A stretch of DNA of 53,468 bases from Bacteroidales bacterium (GTDB taxonomy: Bacteria; Bacteroidota; Bacteroidia; Bacteroidales; VadinHA17). The notes under the pieces were generated by a model. It was not told the origin of the DNA. It worked only from the letters and a program-made list of their open reading frames with translations, and did no database searches. A program made the translations under genes and the position numbers. The DNA lies in NCBI GenBank assembly GCA_024763075.1, contig JANTGF010000019.1, forward strand, positions 1 through 53,468, written 5' to 3'. This document shows, piece after piece, positions 35,231 through 44,902 of this stretch (positions within the stretch are counted from its first letter, which is position 1; each line of letters opens with the position of its first letter).

Positions 35231-35290
35231 GTTGTGTTAATCTCATTAGACTGTCTGCAATTTTTTAGATTCAGTTAATTTGTTGGTGTT

Positions 35291-36859
35291 GTGAGTAATG
35301 AAATTGTGATTGATGTAACTCCAAGGGAGATTAATATAGCCCTTTTGGAGGAAAAAAGACTGATTGAACTTACCAGGGAAAAGAGTAATCTTAAATTTGG
35401 GGTTGGTGATATCTATCTGGGTAAGGTTAAGAAAATTATGCCCGGGTTAAATGCCGCATTTATTGATGTTGGATATGAAAAAGATGCGTTTTTGCATTAT
35501 TTGGATCTTGGAGCCCAGTTTAATTCCCTTGCAAATTTTTTAAAGAATACCCGTTCCCGAAAAGGCGGGCCTATCCCATTATCAAAGTTCAGGAATGAAC
35601 CTGATATACCGAAAGACGGGAAAATTTCCAATGTCCTGAAAAGCGGACAGTTAATCCTTGTTCAGATTGCTAAAGAGCCAATATCCATGAAGGGACCGAG
35701 GCTCACTTCTGAAATATCCATTGCGGGCAGAAATCTGGTTTTAATGCCGTTTTCTGATAAGGTTTCCATCTCGCAGAAAATTGAATCACATGAGGAAAAG
35801 AACCGGTTGAAGAACCTGGTCCAAAGTATAAAACCAAAAAACTTTGGTGTAATCATACGTACGGTTGCTGAGGGGAAAAAAGTGGCAGTACTGGATACGG
35901 AACTCAGGTCGCTGGTTGAAAAATGGGATTTATTGGCGGGGAAATTAAAGGAAGCAATATCTCCCAAGTTGGTATTGAGTGAAATCAGCCGTACTTCTGT
36001 AATTTTACGTGACTTGCTTAATGTATCATTCAACAGTATTACCGTAAATGATAAAAGTATCCATCAGGAAATAAAGAGTTATATTAGTACCATTGCTCCG
36101 GAAAAGGAAAAGATCGTTCATTATTTTGGTGGGAAAGCCCCTATTTTCGAACATTTTGGGATTAATAAGCAAATAAAATCACTGTTTGGCAGGACTGTTT
36201 CATTTAAAAATGGTTCTTATCTTATAATTGAACATACCGAAGCACTCCATGTGATTGATGTAAACAGTGGGAATCGTTCTAAATCGGGTGATGATCAGGA
36301 AACCAACGCCCTCAGGGTAAATATTGCTGCTGCGGAGGAGATTGCGAGACAATTAAGGCTCAGGGATATGGGGGGGATTATTGTAATTGACTTTATTGAT
36401 ATGGTCAATTCAGATAATCGTAAAATGCTATATGAGAAAATGAAGGAGGCAATGTCTTCTGACAGAGCAAAGCATAATATACTTACATTAAGTAAGTTTG
36501 GATTGATGCAAATTACCCGGCAAAGAGTACGGCCCGAAATGAATATTGATACAACAGAAACATGTCCCACCTGTCATGGCTCCGGAAAAGCTGCCCCCAG
36601 CATCATGTTTGTTGATGAAATAGAGAGTGTTATAAGACTTATTCAGCAAAAACACCATTTCAAAGTGCTTACCATTATGGTGCATCCTTATGTTGCTGCG
36701 TTTATTAAAAAAGGATTTCCGTCACTGGCCCTAAAATGGAGGTACCGGTATAAGGGTAAAATCAGAATTCAGGGAAACTCATCTTATAGTTTTTTAGAGT
36801 ACCATGTATATGATAAATTTATGGATGAAATTGTTTTGGAAAGTCTGTCAGATGAATGA
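35291..36859 (+). CDS. rng: Ribonuclease G/E family endoribonuclease
   Basis: RNase G/E enzymes cut single-stranded RNA in rRNA maturation and mRNA decay. The 522-residue protein starts at GTG (35291), giving MSNEIVIDVTPREINIALLE, the usual N-terminus of Bacteroidota homologues, so the GTG choice is well supported. An S1 domain follows (about 38-130, VGDIYLGKVKKIMPGLNAAF). The catalytic region has HVIDVNSGNRS and IIVIDFIDM with the metal-binding aspartates. The zinc-link motif is CPTCHGSGK. The size is that of RNase G without the long RNase E scaffold. It lies downstream of HU and the small ribosomal gene, separated from them by a hairpin. Confidence 0.96.
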   Translation: MSNEIVIDVTPREINIALLEEKRLIELTREKSNLKFGVGDIYLGKVKKIMPGLNAAFIDVGYEKDAFLHYLDLGAQFNSLANFLKNTRSRKGGPIPLSKFRNEPDIPKDGKISNVLKSGQLILVQIAKEPISMKGPRLTSEISIAGRNLVLMPFSDKVSISQKIESHEEKNRLKNLVQSIKPKNFGVIIRTVAEGKKVAVLDTELRSLVEKWDLLAGKLKEAISPKLVLSEISRTSVILRDLLNVSFNSITVNDKSIHQEIKSYISTIAPEKEKIVHYFGGKAPIFEHFGINKQIKSLFGRTVSFKNGSYLIIEHTEALHVIDVNSGNRSKSGDDQETNALRVNIAAAEEIARQLRLRDMGGIIVIDFIDMVNSDNRKMLYEKMKEAMSSDRAKHNILTLSKFGLMQITRQRVRPEMNIDTTETCPTCHGSGKAAPSIMFVDEIESVIRLIQQKHHFKVLTIMVHPYVAAFIKKGFPSLALKWRYRYKGKIRIQGNSSYSFLEYHVYDKFMDEIVLESLSDE

Positions 36860-36882
36860 CAGTTTAAGTTTCCGAAGTAGTT

Positions 36883-36890
36883 TATTTTTG
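36883..36890 (+). promoter_or_regulatory. dsbD -7 promoter box
   Basis: TATTTTTG fits TAnnTTTG and lies 20 bases before the ATG at 36911. No clear -33 element. Confidence 0.55.
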
Positions 36891-36910
36891 TAAAATTAAA
36901 AATATTTAAA

Positions 36911-38905
36911 ATGAGAAATAAAATACAAATCTCACTATTATTCTTTTTGTTGTTTGCGAGCCTGGGGTTTTCTCAGGTCTTAACACCGGTAAAGTGGCAG
37001 TTTCAACTGAATGAACTGGGAAACAAAGAGTATGAACTGGTTTTTGAAGCGGCAATTGATGAAACCTGGCATCTTTACGGACAGGATTTGCCTACAGGAG
37101 GGCCCATACCAACCACCTTTGTGATTGATAGTACCGATAAATTTGAATTTGTCGGGAAAGTTATTTCGGTTACTCCTCCGGAAGAAATTCATGATGCAGC
37201 TTTTGATATGGATTTGCAAATATATTCTGAAAAGGCTGTTTTTAAACAAATAATAAAATCAAAAAGTGAAGATCCTTTTACGGTAAAGGGTTATGTTGAA
37301 TTTATGTCGTGCGACGATGAACGTTGCCTCCCGCCCGATGAAGTGGATTTTCAGTTTCAAATTAACAAGGGAAATAGTGGAACTTCAGGATCACAGGACG
37401 CCGTAACTGCAAGCGAAACAAAATCAAAATCCGGTGATAAGTCTATGCTGAGTTTCTTTCTGCTGGCTTTGTTATCAGGTTTTGCAGGAGTATTAACGCC
37501 CTGTGTATTCCCTATGATCCCTATGACAGTGGCTTTCTTTTCACAGGGAAGTGAAAATCGTGGGAAATCTATCCTTAAGGCAATGGTTTTTGGTTTATCC
37601 ATCATTTTAATCTATACATCTATTGGTATCATAGTTTCATTGACCAGTGCCGGTGCAGGTTTTGCCAATAATTTAAGTACACACTGGATCCCAAATCTGA
37701 TCTTCTTTTTATTATTTATGGTATTTGCCGCTTCCTTTCTGGGAATGTTTGAACTTGTATTACCGAGTAATTTGATAAATAAGGCAGATAAGCAGGCGGA
37801 TAAAGGTGGACTGGTTGCAGCTTTTTTTATGGGACTTACCACTGTTCTGGTTTCATTTTCTTGTACCGGCCCCATCGTTGGTGCACTGCTGGTTGAGGCT
37901 GCCTCAGGTGATGTAATCAAACCAACCATCGGTATGTTTGGTTTTGCACTGGCTTTTGCTTTACCTTTTACTTTATTTGCCGTGTTCCCGTCATGGATGA
38001 ACAAACTGCCAAAATCGGGTGGCTGGCTGAACTCTGTAAAAGTGATTTTGGGATTCTTTGTTCTGGCTTTCGGAATGAAGTTCCTTTTAACGATTGATTT
38101 ATCTTACCATATTGGAATTTTTTCACGGGAAGTCTATTTATCCATATGGATTGTAATATTTACCCTGATGGGTTTTTACTTGCTGGGTAAAATTAAATTT
38201 TCTCATGACAGTGATATTCCCTATTTGACTTTTCCGCGAATTATGCTTGTAATTATTACTTTTACTTTTGTAGTTTATCTTATTCCGGGTTTGTTTGGCG
38301 CACCGCTGAAAAATATTTCAGGTTTAATTCCTCCGCTTGAAAATCAGAGTTTTAATATGAATAAAATGATGGTTGGTCCGGCATCCGGAAGTTCTGGGCT
38401 TGCAATTTCAGTAAATGAAAAAGAAAACCTTTGTGAAGATGCAAAGTATGCTGATTTTCTGCATTTACCCTATGGATTAACCGGTTATTTTGATTATGAA
38501 CAGGGAATGGCCTGTGCAAAGAAATTGAACAAACCTGTATTTCTTGATTTTAAAGGTCATGCATGCAGTAATTGTAAGGAGGTGGAAGCCAAAGTTTGGT
38601 CGGACCCACGGGTACTGGAAAAATTGCAAAATGATTTTGTAATTATTGCACTTTATGTGGATGACAGGACAAAATTATCTGAGCAGGACTGGGTGACTTC
38701 CGAAGTGGATGGAAAAGTGAAGAAAACGATTGGAAAAGTAAATGCGGATCTTCAAATCTCAATGTTTAAAGTGAATTCTCAACCTTATTATGTTATCGTT
38801 GATAATGATGGTAAGCCGTTGGTTGACCCAATAGCTCATACCCTGGATGTAAATATTTACCTTGATTTTCTGGATAAAGGAATAGAAGCTTATAAGAACA
38901 GGTAA
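36911..38905 (+). CDS. dsbD: Thiol:disulfide interchange protein DsbD
   Basis: DsbD carries electrons from cytoplasmic thioredoxin across the inner membrane to keep periplasmic disulfide isomerases and apocytochromes reduced. The 664-residue protein has all three modules. A signal peptide is followed by the periplasmic alpha domain (about 22-150) with the pair Cys134/Cys139 in MSCDDERCLPP. The CcdA-like membrane domain (about 175-470) has Cys198 in LTPCVFPMIP and Cys318 in FSCTGPIVGA. A C-terminal thioredoxin-like domain (about 525-664) has Cys552/Cys555 in ACSNCKEVE. All key cysteines are present, so it should be active. It has its own promoter box. Confidence 0.95.
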   Translation: MRNKIQISLLFFLLFASLGFSQVLTPVKWQFQLNELGNKEYELVFEAAIDETWHLYGQDLPTGGPIPTTFVIDSTDKFEFVGKVISVTPPEEIHDAAFDMDLQIYSEKAVFKQIIKSKSEDPFTVKGYVEFMSCDDERCLPPDEVDFQFQINKGNSGTSGSQDAVTASETKSKSGDKSMLSFFLLALLSGFAGVLTPCVFPMIPMTVAFFSQGSENRGKSILKAMVFGLSIILIYTSIGIIVSLTSAGAGFANNLSTHWIPNLIFFLLFMVFAASFLGMFELVLPSNLINKADKQADKGGLVAAFFMGLTTVLVSFSCTGPIVGALLVEAASGDVIKPTIGMFGFALAFALPFTLFAVFPSWMNKLPKSGGWLNSVKVILGFFVLAFGMKFLLTIDLSYHIGIFSREVYLSIWIVIFTLMGFYLLGKIKFSHDSDIPYLTFPRIMLVIITFTFVVYLIPGLFGAPLKNISGLIPPLENQSFNMNKMMVGPASGSSGLAISVNEKENLCEDAKYADFLHLPYGLTGYFDYEQGMACAKKLNKPVFLDFKGHACSNCKEVEAKVWSDPRVLEKLQNDFVIIALYVDDRTKLSEQDWVTSEVDGKVKKTIGKVNADLQISMFKVNSQPYYVIVDNDGKPLVDPIAHTLDVNIYLDFLDKGIEAYKNR

Positions 38906-38971
38906 TACATGATATTGAATATACTGAGGTCCAACCATTAAGAACAAGACAGGATTTTTGTTTTCAGGATA

Positions 38972-39787
38972 TTATTCCTCAATCTTAATGATCCGGGTTT
39001 TAAATGTTTCAGCGTAGGTTACAAAAAATCCGAGTGCGCCATTGCTGATGTTCCCTTCAAGGTTTGCCGGAGCCGGTTTAAATATCCCATCATTATAAAT
39101 GGTTTCTTTTAATACTGCTACCGAGTAATTAAAGTATTCCCTGGTTATAGATCCCATTTGCAAAGTAATCCTGTTGCCTGGTTTTGCATATACATTCTGG
39201 AGCCGGTTTCCGTTAAAATAAGAGCCATTAATAAGTTCGTCACTCAGGTAATTTAATTGGGTTATGTTTGTTGTCTGGTAAATATAATCTTTATAAATCC
39301 CGAAAAAGTAATAATCACCGGGTAAGGGGTTTTCCTGAGCGAAAATACCGATATGAAATAATTGTGCATCCTCAGAATCTTTATAAAACTGAATGGAATC
39401 AATTTCGGGCATACGGGGCATCACCGAAACGGCTTCATAAACTTTGTTACCGGTTTCAACTTTAAGCCTGTACTCATGGTTTGGCTCTCCTGCAAAAGAT
39501 ACTTTTGAGATATACACACCTGCCCGGATTTGAGTGAAGATGTATACCTTCCCTGAATCAGTGACTGTTACTACTGCATCTTTCACTGGTTCAGCAGGAA
39601 TGGAATCATAATAAGGGCGGGTCTTACTTATTTTCACAAATTGATTCCGGTTTGTTGTGCTAAGTGTTGCTTCAATAACTATTCTTGTTTCACCTTCATC
39701 CAGTTTTAGGTCAATTTTTTCTGTACAACTCCATGTAAAGAGTAGAAAAGCAAAAGTTATATATTTCAGGTATAAAATAATTCTCAT
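38972..39787 (-). CDS. DUF4249 lipoprotein paired with TonB receptor
   Basis: This 271-residue protein has a lipoprotein signal peptide ending FTWSC (Cys21). The DUF4249 features are EKIDLKLDEGETRIVIEATL, a VVTVTDSGKVYIF strand and GEPNHEYRLKV, with a beta-sandwich-like periplasmic or surface domain. DUF4249 proteins in Bacteroidota are regularly encoded next to a carboxypeptidase-regulatory-type TonB-dependent receptor, as here. By analogy they may act like the SusD half of a receptor pair, but the ligand is unknown. The ATG lies only two bases after the receptor stop codon, which argues for coupled translation. Confidence 0.9.
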   Translation of the reverse strand: MRIILYLKYITFAFLLFTWSCTEKIDLKLDEGETRIVIEATLSTTNRNQFVKISKTRPYYDSIPAEPVKDAVVTVTDSGKVYIFTQIRAGVYISKVSFAGEPNHEYRLKVETGNKVYEAVSVMPRMPEIDSIQFYKDSEDAQLFHIGIFAQENPLPGDYYFFGIYKDYIYQTTNITQLNYLSDELINGSYFNGNRLQNVYAKPGNRITLQMGSITREYFNYSVAVLKETIYNDGIFKPAPANLEGNISNGALGFFVTYAETFKTRIIKIEE

Positions 39788-39789
39788 TA

Positions 39790-42144
39790 TCAGAACTTAA
39801 AGTTATAACTTATAGACGGGACAATAGAAAACAAGTACAGTTTATAAGCTTCGGTTACGAGTGGATTATCTTTATCGGTTTTGAAGAATACAATCCATGT
39901 GTTTTTTCTGTTGTAAGCATTGTATACTGAAAAATTCCATTCCCCGTAGAATTTCTTTCCCGGCCGGACCTTCCCTTTTCTTGTAGCACTGATATCCAGC
40001 CGGTGATAAGGAGGGAGCCGATATGCATTTCGTTCAGAATAAACCGGTAAAATAACATTTCCAAATTCATATCTGCCAACCGGCAAGGTAGTGGGTGAGC
40101 CGCTCAGGAATACCCAAATGGCCGAAAATCTCCACCTTTTTTCTGTTTCGTATGAAATCAATACCGAGAGATCATGCCGACGGTCATAATTTGCCGGATA
40201 TGCTTCCCCCTTATTTATATCAGGAAAATTCTTGCTGATTTTTGCCAGGGTATAACTAAGCATCCCCTGCCATTTACCGGTTTCTTTTTGTAAAAGAAAT
40301 TCCAGCCCGTAAGCTTCTGCACTCCCAAATCGTAACTCACCCTCCATTTCAGGGTTCAGGACAATATCTGCATGGTTTTTGTAATCTACCTGATTCTTCA
40401 ATTTCTTATAATATCCTTCAACTGAGAATTTTATTAAATTATTCAGTGCATATTTTTCGTAGCCAAGAGAAACCTGGTCTGCAATTTGTGGTTTAATATT
40501 TGGTCCGGAAGGAAGCCAGATATCCAGTGGCGTTCCGGTTGTTGTGTTTGAGATGAGGTGGAGAAACTGAACCAGATGTGAATATCCTCCTTTTACAACG
40601 GAATGGTCAGGTAAAATGTATTTTATTCTAAACCTGGGTTCAAAGCCCGTATAATTGTTATAGATTTTTCCTTTCGGGTAAAAACTTGAATCAATTTTAT
40701 TGAAATTATCATCAAAATTATACACCGTGGATTCTCCAATATTCTGGAAAAGAGTAGCTCTTATACCATATGAAATCTGGAGGTTCTTATCAGGTTTCTG
40801 GTCATTTTCTATATAAACCGAATGTTGCAGGGTATTGTAACGGGGAACTGCAAAGTCGTTGAAGATAGAAGAATCACTGGCGGATACCGTATAGCCCGGA
40901 TTAAAATATTTGTAGGAGGATGAGAATCCGAAAATCAGCGTGTTTTTAGGATTTATGTACCAGGTTATATCATACTTTAGTTTAAAATCGGAAAGGGAGG
41001 AGTTCCACTCTACGGCTGAAGTGTTACCCGTTTGACCCAACCTGTAACTGTAATTACTGGTAATCAGTGATAAATTTGAAAACAACCTGGGACTGTATAA
41101 ATGATTCCACCGGAAGGTTCCGCTTACGTTTCCCCAGGTTACGTAATATTCATTCTTATATTTAAAAACATCTCTGCCCAGGTAACCGGAAAGGAAAATT
41201 TTATTCTTTTCATTGATCCGGTAGTTGGTTTTTAAATAGGCATCATAGAAGTATATTTTATTATTTTTAACTTCGTCATTGTTCGACAGGGGTAAAAAAA
41301 TATCAGCATAAGACCTTCTTCCGGAAATCAGCAAACTCCCCTTTTTCTTAAGCAGGGGTGTTTCGAGACTCAACCTGCTGGCTACGGTTCCAACACCCCC
41401 GTATCCGGTGAATTTCTCATTGCTTCCTTCCTTCATATTCATTTCAAGCAAAGATGAAAGCCTCCCTCCGTACTTAGCAGGGAAAATACCTTTATATATT
41501 TGGGCATTTTTTATTATATCTGAATTAAAAATTGAAAAAAATCCAAGAAGGTGAGATGGGTTGTAGATGGTTGCTTCGTCTAAAATAATCAGGTTTTGAT
41601 CGTAATTTCCTCCTCTGACATTAAAATTTGACAGGCCTTCACCGGTGGCCTGTATCCCCGGAAGTAGTACAAGAGCCTTGATGATATCGGGTTCACCTGA
41701 AAGAGACGGGATCTTTTTTAAATATTGATTGTTTATTGTGTTCATTCCCATTTTTAGAGAACTGAGTTCCGAAATCCCTTCGGAAGTAATCCGTACACCA
41801 CTTAAAATATTGGTCTCTGGTTTTAGGGTGATATTAATAATTTTGTCAGAGCTAAGGTCAACAATAAGTGAATCGGGTTTGTATCCCATAAAAGAATAGA
41901 ACAGGGTATATTTGCCTTTATTCAGGCTTAGTGAATAAAAGCCATATGCATTTGATGAAGTTCCCTGACTGAAATTTTCTGTGTATATATTTGCTCCAAT
42001 TAACGCTTCCCCTTTGTCATCCCTAATGTATCCGTTGATTGTGAAAGTTACTGAATGACTGTTATTTTTTTGCGGATACACGAATAATGAAATACAAAAT
42101 AAACATATCAGGCTTAAGGGCTTAATATGTAGGTTAGTTTTCAA
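39790..42144 (-). CDS. TonB-dependent outer membrane receptor
   Basis: The 784-residue product has a signal peptide and a carboxypeptidase-regulatory-like N-terminal domain (about 30-112, VTFTINGYIRDDKGEALIGANI). The plug domain (about 125-230) contains SGEPDIIKALVLLPGIQATG and NFNVRGGNYDQNLIILDEA. The rest is a 22-strand-type barrel ending in the aromatic terminus SYNFKF. It would import a substrate through the outer membrane with energy from TonB/ExbBD, which are not in the window. Ligand unknown. The only available start is a TTG at 42144; a stop lies five codons upstream and no ATG occurs within the signal peptide. The DUF4249 lipoprotein gene follows after two bases. Confidence 0.93.
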   Translation of the reverse strand: MKTNLHIKPLSLICLFCISLFVYPQKNNSHSVTFTINGYIRDDKGEALIGANIYTENFSQGTSSNAYGFYSLSLNKGKYTLFYSFMGYKPDSLIVDLSSDKIINITLKPETNILSGVRITSEGISELSSLKMGMNTINNQYLKKIPSLSGEPDIIKALVLLPGIQATGEGLSNFNVRGGNYDQNLIILDEATIYNPSHLLGFFSIFNSDIIKNAQIYKGIFPAKYGGRLSSLLEMNMKEGSNEKFTGYGGVGTVASRLSLETPLLKKKGSLLISGRRSYADIFLPLSNNDEVKNNKIYFYDAYLKTNYRINEKNKIFLSGYLGRDVFKYKNEYYVTWGNVSGTFRWNHLYSPRLFSNLSLITSNYSYRLGQTGNTSAVEWNSSLSDFKLKYDITWYINPKNTLIFGFSSSYKYFNPGYTVSASDSSIFNDFAVPRYNTLQHSVYIENDQKPDKNLQISYGIRATLFQNIGESTVYNFDDNFNKIDSSFYPKGKIYNNYTGFEPRFRIKYILPDHSVVKGGYSHLVQFLHLISNTTTGTPLDIWLPSGPNIKPQIADQVSLGYEKYALNNLIKFSVEGYYKKLKNQVDYKNHADIVLNPEMEGELRFGSAEAYGLEFLLQKETGKWQGMLSYTLAKISKNFPDINKGEAYPANYDRRHDLSVLISYETEKRWRFSAIWVFLSGSPTTLPVGRYEFGNVILPVYSERNAYRLPPYHRLDISATRKGKVRPGKKFYGEWNFSVYNAYNRKNTWIVFFKTDKDNPLVTEAYKLYLFSIVPSISYNFKF

Positions 42145-42202
42145 TACTGTGAGTATTTACATGTGCTGTTTTTGGGAATTCAATAAATGCAAAAACAATA
42201 AA

Positions 42203-43825
42203 TCAGGCCTTGTTCTTTTTGTTTATTAAAGTAATCACAATGGTATAAAGAAATGTAAGAACTGCAAAAAAAGATAAAATACGGGAAACAAAGTTCCCAT
42301 GTTTTACATAATAAGTGACTTCTTCATTTGCATTTATCTTTTGTTTTATTGCATCAGGTTTCCACCATTCCGTTGCCTGTTGGATTTCCCCTTTCTGATT
42401 TATGAAGCAGGATATACCCGTATTGGCCGAACGGGCTATACTTCTCCTGGTTTCAATGGCACGCATGCTGGAATAAGTGAGGTGTTGTTTATATCCGGGT
42501 GTATTTCCCCACCAACCGTCGTTTGTGATCACAAATAAAAGATTCGCTCCTTTTTTCACGTATTCTGTTACAAATTCACCATAAATAGACTCATAGCAAA
42601 TGAGTGTACCTACCCTGGCTGTTCCTTTAGGATCGTTTAGCGTACTCCGTTCTTCCTGAGTTCCATAACTTCCCATAGAGCCTCCAATATCAATAATAAT
42701 CTTTTCCAGACTTTTCATGATCTTTAAAGAGGGCATTTTTTCAACTCCGATGACTAACTTTGATTTATGATAGATCTGATAATCTCCGTTTTGATCAATC
42801 TGGACACTGGCATTGAAAGCATCCCACCAGGCATCAGCATCTCTGAATTTTCTTGCAGTAACCGTAGGTTTACTGACTTTTCCATAATTGTACATGGATT
42901 GAATCCCAATAATGAATTTGGCTTTTGGATAGCGTTTTGTAAAGGTTTCAATTTGTTTTATGTATGGATTTAATCCCAGTTGATTTTCCCATAAATTACC
43001 CCCTATTGCAGTTTCAGGTCCAACGATGTAGTCGGTTTCAGGATCTGAGATTGAATCTGCCAGTTTTAAAATTATATCAAGTTGCTCCTGAGTGGAAAGT
43101 CCGCCAAATTTTTCATTATACGGATCAATATTTGGTTGTATTACTACCACTTCATAAGGGTCGGGTATCTCAGAATAGTTGTAAAATCTGATCAGCGAAT
43201 AGGTGAGGGGAACGAATATAAACAGAATGAGACAAACCAGTTCAAAAATTTTATTCTTAACTGATTTATATGAGATATATTCCAGAATAATGAGAAAAAT
43301 AAGGATATTAATGGTTAGTAGCCAGGGTGTTGCGCTTTGTGATCCGGTAAATTCGAACCACTGTATCAATTTGATGTCCTTAGCCAGCCCGTTTCCCAGA
43401 TTTAGCCATGGCCAGGAAACAGTAACATTCATATACAGGTATTCAAAACTGGTCCAGTAGGCAATCAGGCTGAAATAGCCAAACCGGTTGCCCAGTTTCC
43501 GGTGCGTTATGTGAAAAAGCCAGAATACAATGGCCATAAAAAGTGAATTTAATACAAAAGCGGCAATTGCGCCTGCCAGGGTTGCATTAACAATCCAGTA
43601 TGTTGTGGCAAGGTTCCAGATCAGAAAAATAATATAGGAATACAAAAAAACAACCACAGAGCGGTTCTTATCTCTTTTCTCATAGAAGTACCTCTCAATG
43701 ATCAACAGAGGAATAAAAGCAATGAATAAAATTATTCCTGAAAAGCTGTTGTACCAGGGCAGGGTAAGGAGCAAAGCACTCAGTGCTGCCAGTATCAATC
43801 GATGGCTTTTTTTTAATGTAGTCAT
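42203..43825 (-). CDS. lnt: Apolipoprotein N-acyltransferase
   Basis: Lnt adds the third acyl chain to the N-terminal cysteine of lipoproteins in the inner membrane. The 540-residue protein has about seven membrane helices in the first 215 residues, a periplasmic carbon-nitrogen-hydrolase domain (about 222-500) and a final helix (about 510-532). The catalytic triad is visible as Glu in GPETAIGG, Lys in YHKSKLVIG and Cys in TLICYESIYG. Length is slightly above E. coli Lnt (512). Substrates in this window include GldD, GldJ, the DUF4249 protein and the M19 dipeptidase. It is followed by the TonB receptor gene after 58 bases. Confidence 0.95.
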   Translation of the reverse strand: MTTLKKSHRLILAALSALLLTLPWYNSFSGIILFIAFIPLLIIERYFYEKRDKNRSVVVFLYSYIIFLIWNLATTYWIVNATLAGAIAAFVLNSLFMAIVFWLFHITHRKLGNRFGYFSLIAYWTSFEYLYMNVTVSWPWLNLGNGLAKDIKLIQWFEFTGSQSATPWLLTINILIFLIILEYISYKSVKNKIFELVCLILFIFVPLTYSLIRFYNYSEIPDPYEVVVIQPNIDPYNEKFGGLSTQEQLDIILKLADSISDPETDYIVGPETAIGGNLWENQLGLNPYIKQIETFTKRYPKAKFIIGIQSMYNYGKVSKPTVTARKFRDADAWWDAFNASVQIDQNGDYQIYHKSKLVIGVEKMPSLKIMKSLEKIIIDIGGSMGSYGTQEERSTLNDPKGTARVGTLICYESIYGEFVTEYVKKGANLLFVITNDGWWGNTPGYKQHLTYSSMRAIETRRSIARSANTGISCFINQKGEIQQATEWWKPDAIKQKINANEEVTYYVKHGNFVSRILSFFAVLTFLYTIVITLINKKNKA

Positions 43826-43879
43826 AAACTGTTCTTTTCTTATTTCAGATATAAATTAATCTGACAAAATACCTCAGAT

Positions 43880-44770
43880 TTAAACATCAACTAATTTACT
43901 TTTATTCACCAGATAAACACCGATAAGAATTACAAATATCCATAATATTTCTTCCATCATGATTTTCTCACCATCAAACAACCCCCATAAAATTGCAAAG
44001 ATCGGAATGATATAGGTTACCGATGATGCAAAAATTGCGGTAGTGTATTTAACAAGTATGTTGAACATGATTACTGCAAAAACCGAGCTGAAGAGTGAAA
44101 GGATGGTGATATAACCCAGACTTTCCAGGGCACCGGGTTGAGAAAAACTTTCACCGAGATCACTGAATAACAAATGAAAACCTGCAACAGGCCCAATAAA
44201 AACAAAGGACAATGCTGCAATGCTTACTCCATCCAGGTCTGTGAGCTTATGTTTGATCTCATTTACACTGATTCCATAGCATAAAGTGGCAGCCACAACA
44301 AAAAGAGTATAATTTCCCGATGAGAGATCAAACTCTCCCGGGTTGCTTTTGTATATGAGGCCTACTGCACCAATAAATCCTAATAAAAGGCCCAGGATAT
44401 TGATCATTTTTACGTGGCTTTTGTATATCAGTAGTCCGATTATCAGAGTGAACAAAGGGGTAAGAGAACTTAATATACCAGCCAGAGAGCTGTCGATCCT
44501 GGTTTGGGCTTTGGTAAAGAGGTAGGCAGGGATGGCATTCCCGATAAAACCCACAATTAATAAAGATTTTATGTTTCCTCTGTTAATTTTATTGATCCGG
44601 GATTTCAGCAAAGGCAGAAAAAACAAAAAAGTCAGAAAAATACGAAAGGAAGCCACCTGATTATTCGAAAACGATTGAAGACCTTTCTTCATCAAAATAA
44701 AAGAAGTCCCCCAAATAAAGGCGAGGATAAATAATAAAGCCCACTGCCATTGTTTTTTATTTAAATCCAT
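43880..44770 (-). CDS. EamA/DMT-family permease
   Basis: From the ATG at 44770 the product has 296 residues and ten predicted membrane helices in two repeats of five, the drug/metabolite transporter fold. Family cues are WALLFILAFIWGTSFILMKKGL in helix 1, the FRIFLTFLFFLPLL segment and the second-half repeat WGLFDGEKIMMEEI. DMT permeases usually export metabolites or amino acids; the substrate cannot be read from sequence. A longer frame from the TTG at 44791 is possible on paper, but that TTG is part of the -7 promoter box at 44789-44796 and is rejected. It ends 54 bases before lnt on the same strand. Confidence 0.9.
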   Translation of the reverse strand: MDLNKKQWQWALLFILAFIWGTSFILMKKGLQSFSNNQVASFRIFLTFLFFLPLLKSRINKINRGNIKSLLIVGFIGNAIPAYLFTKAQTRIDSSLAGILSSLTPLFTLIIGLLIYKSHVKMINILGLLLGFIGAVGLIYKSNPGEFDLSSGNYTLFVVAATLCYGISVNEIKHKLTDLDGVSIAALSFVFIGPVAGFHLLFSDLGESFSQPGALESLGYITILSLFSSVFAVIMFNILVKYTTAIFASSVTYIIPIFAILWGLFDGEKIMMEEILWIFVILIGVYLVNKSKLVDV

Positions 44771-44788
44771 TTTGTTTTTAGATTTGAA

Positions 44789-44796
44789 CAAAGATA
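44789..44796 (-). promoter_or_regulatory. -7 box for the DMT permease gene
   Basis: On the minus strand this reads TATCTTTG, a full TAnnTTTG match, 18 bases before the ATG at 44770. It is about 60 bases from the divergent aldehyde dehydrogenase promoter. Confidence 0.7.
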
Positions 44797-44858
44797 ACTA
44801 AAATCTATAGGCATACAGAAAACATTTTGTTTTGGAATAAATTTAGAATGAAATCTGG

Positions 44859-44866
44859 TAACTTTG
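44859..44866 (+). promoter_or_regulatory. -7 box for the aldehyde dehydrogenase gene
   Basis: TAACTTTG matches TAnnTTTG, 36 bases before the ATG at 44903. A TTTG at 44831-44834 is a possible but widely spaced -33 element. Confidence 0.65.
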
Positions 44867-44902
44867 CGAAATACTGTTTTGAAAATTGTTAAATTTTAGA
44901 TT

